Of a stretch of 64,000 nucleotides of DNA, positions 62,230 to 64,000 are shown in pieces. Position numbers and translations under genes: made by a program. Source of the DNA: Ischnura elegans (taxonomy: Eukaryota; Arthropoda; Insecta; Odonata; Coenagrionidae); assembly GCF_921293095.1 (NCBI RefSeq), contig NC_060246.1:132308198-132372197 (forward strand), written 5' to 3'. The first letter of the stretch is position 1. Every line of letters begins with the position of its first letter. Below the pieces are notes generated by a model. That model saw only the letters and a list, made by a program, of their open reading frames with translations. It made no database searches and was not told the DNA's origin.

Positions 62230-64000
62230 GATTAAGGAGAGTAGGCATGCGGGGAGGGCGACTAAAAAGGTTGGAATGAGATGGAAGGAGGAGAGAGGAG
62301 TTATTCAGAAACACCCTCTCTCTCTCTCTCTGTCTCTCTTCGTGGGCCCCACGTGGAACAGGGGAGGGGGAGGTCGTTTGAGAAGAAGAGGGGCTCCCCG
62401 CGCAGTGGCGGCCGAGGAGCGCGGGGGGGAGAGTTCGCCGCATCTTCTAGAGGATGTTCGAGTCGAGGAAATGGCAGGTTGTGTATTTGAGGGGTGGACT
62501 TTTCTTGGGAGTCGAATAAAGACATGCTTGGCGATGGGAGAAGAGAGAGTTCGAGAGAAATATGTATGTGTGTGCGTGCGTGTGAACTTTCGGAACAAAT
62601 ATCTACCAGTGCTCCAAGATGGAGAACTTCGCTGTAAGCCCCGCGGATATGTGTGAATATGCGAATATCCGTCGTCGCGTGCGAAGCAAAGCTACCATCA
62701 TCCTTATTGTGATCCTCAAATTTCTTCTTCTTTGTCTTCCTTGAAATAAATAGTGATGCTCAGAAGGGGAACTTCACGGAAATAAATTCTTCTGCGGAAC
62801 TCTTTAAAGATCCGCATATCCGTCGATGCGATGGAGAAAAATATGGTGTCATCCGTGTCGTGAGTTAAGCATTACATCTCCCATTCTCATCCTAAAGTAT
62901 TCACTTCTAAAAATCCATTGACTATCACTAAGAGATGGAACTCCGCGAGAAGAGATGCTCGCGCGAATATGGGTTTCGGCGGATGACTCGGCGGAGCCGA
63001 AATATCCACGTATATGGATGCGAGACAAATCTGGCTCCATGCTTGTGGCTTACGGATCACAATTCTCTCCTCTCTCTCGTATATTTTTCGCCCCATCGCT
63101 CCCTCGTCGCTTACAACTCAAGAGCCTCCCCTTCCGACCTCTCCTCGCATTACATTTCTCTCTTCCGCGAGGAAAAAGCACGGCGGAAAAATACTGACGT
63201 TTCCACCGCGCGCATTTAAGTTCGCATTACGAAATGGTCGGTTTTGAATGAGAGCGCGGAGGGAGGAGGTTTTTGGAGTCTCCCTCGAGGAGGGGGGTTG
63301 CGTGGTGTGGGGGTGGGCGGTTGGGTGGGTGCGCGGAACCGAAGGCGCCCAAGACGGGGAGGGAGAGGGGAAGGAAGTTCCATCTTAATCAGCCAAGGCT
63401 AGGAAATCAATATCAGGGTTGGAGGGGTAAGGGGCGGGACGGGGCGCGTTGGGTGTCGAGGGAGGAGGTTGGCGGGGGAGGAGTGGGTTTTGGCTCGAGT
63501 GAGGAATAAGGAGGAACGCACGGGCGATGATGTCGGTGTCGAGGTGCGGGTCGGCCGCTCCCGTGGGGGGGTTTGGGGCCTCCTTCTGGGTGGGTTGGTA
63601 CCACCACCTCCGGGGGGGTTGCACCGTTGGGGTGCTGGAGAGATGAGGGCTGGTCAGTGATCGCTCCCGTGTCGTTTGATCGCCCTACCTCGAAAGGGAT
63701 AGCGACCCACGGCCTCCCCAATGAATCCCTTTTCTCTCTCTCTCTCTCATTCTTTTTGTTTCGGCCCGGTTGGCACTAGGATCGGGTGCGGGGTAAAGGG
63801 GGGGTGTCCTGGCGGCGTGCACACGGGAGGGGGGATGGGCGGAGGGATTGGTAACAGAACCCATACATATCGTTGCATTCGGAGCCGCATTAGGAATGGG
63901 TTTGGGGGGAAGTGGGGAGAGAGGGAGGGAGAGGGTGGAGAGGTATGGAGGGGGAAGATGGTGGCGGCGGGAGAGGCAAGGTTGTATTACGGGGCCTGGA
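62230..64000. promoter_or_regulatory. GC-rich, strand-skewed DNA to the right edge
   Basis: Purine-rich plus-strand stretches (62150-62300, 63240-63660, 63790-63990), (CT)n tracts at 62314-62338 and 63730-63748, and many CpGs. Overlapping open frames on both strands are low-complexity and unsupported. A diverged three-copy motif lies at 62615-63025. It looks like a promoter-proximal or 5' UTR zone of a gene beyond the window, without proof. Confidence 0.35.

Noticed and set aside
62276-63721. Many open frames near the right edge
   Set aside because: (CT)n and G-rich tracts read as Ser/Leu/Arg/Pro repeats on both strands. No conserved motif.

Overview
This is a window of animal nuclear DNA, most likely from an insect or other arthropod with a large, repeat-rich genome. 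The evidence is spliced genes with GT-AG introns, AT-rich intergenic DNA, several tRNA-derived SINE copies, and a mobile-element mix typical of arthropods (mariner, pogo-like, hAT, piggyBac-like, Penelope-like, LTR). I cannot name the species. No bacterial-type operons, CRISPR arrays or functional tRNA/rRNA genes are visible.

Layout. 1-880: decayed mariner transposase on the minus strand, running off the left edge. 2739-15667 (+): a complete ten-exon guanine deaminase gene (454 codons, all zinc ligands present); its introns hold an hAT MITE, a palindrome of two inverted LTRs around a copied tRNA-Arg 3' half, a Penelope-type palindrome, a piggyBac-like MITE, and SINE pieces. 15.7-23.7 kb: repeats, including a 1-kb TIR element, a 5'-truncated Penelope-like element with its GIY-YIG domain, and a pogo-like MITE. 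23847-24286 (-): a complete three-exon SEM1/DSS1 gene (69 aa). 24.4-38 kb: gene-poor DNA with GC-rich islands near 28-29 kb and 34.2-34.4 kb and a palindromic retroelement with a perfect 14-bp target duplication. 38.2-41.1 kb: an hAT MITE, then a 2.6-kb TIR transposon carrying a broken copy of an unnamed protein family. 46.9-47.8 kb: hairpin repeats and an inverted scrap of the next gene. 48572-52876 (-): an intact four-exon gene for an 859-aa protein joining a Mutator-like (Mutsu-type) transposase to a DEDDh exonuclease. 55.5-56.9 kb: a decayed pogo-like element. 58.5-64 kb: a SINE, a degenerate repeat array, another SINE, and GC-rich, purine/pyrimidine-skewed DNA.

The two cellular genes are unrelated (purine salvage/catabolism; proteasome lid and BRCA2-type complexes). 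The rest is a mobile-element landscape. The items most worth a second look are the transposase-exonuclease fusion, the inverted-LTR/tRNA palindrome, the TIR element carrying the unnamed protein family, and the repeated hammerhead-like CTGANGA...GAAA motifs in Penelope-type palindromes. Exon boundaries were worked out by hand from splice sites and reading phase; no searches were run.
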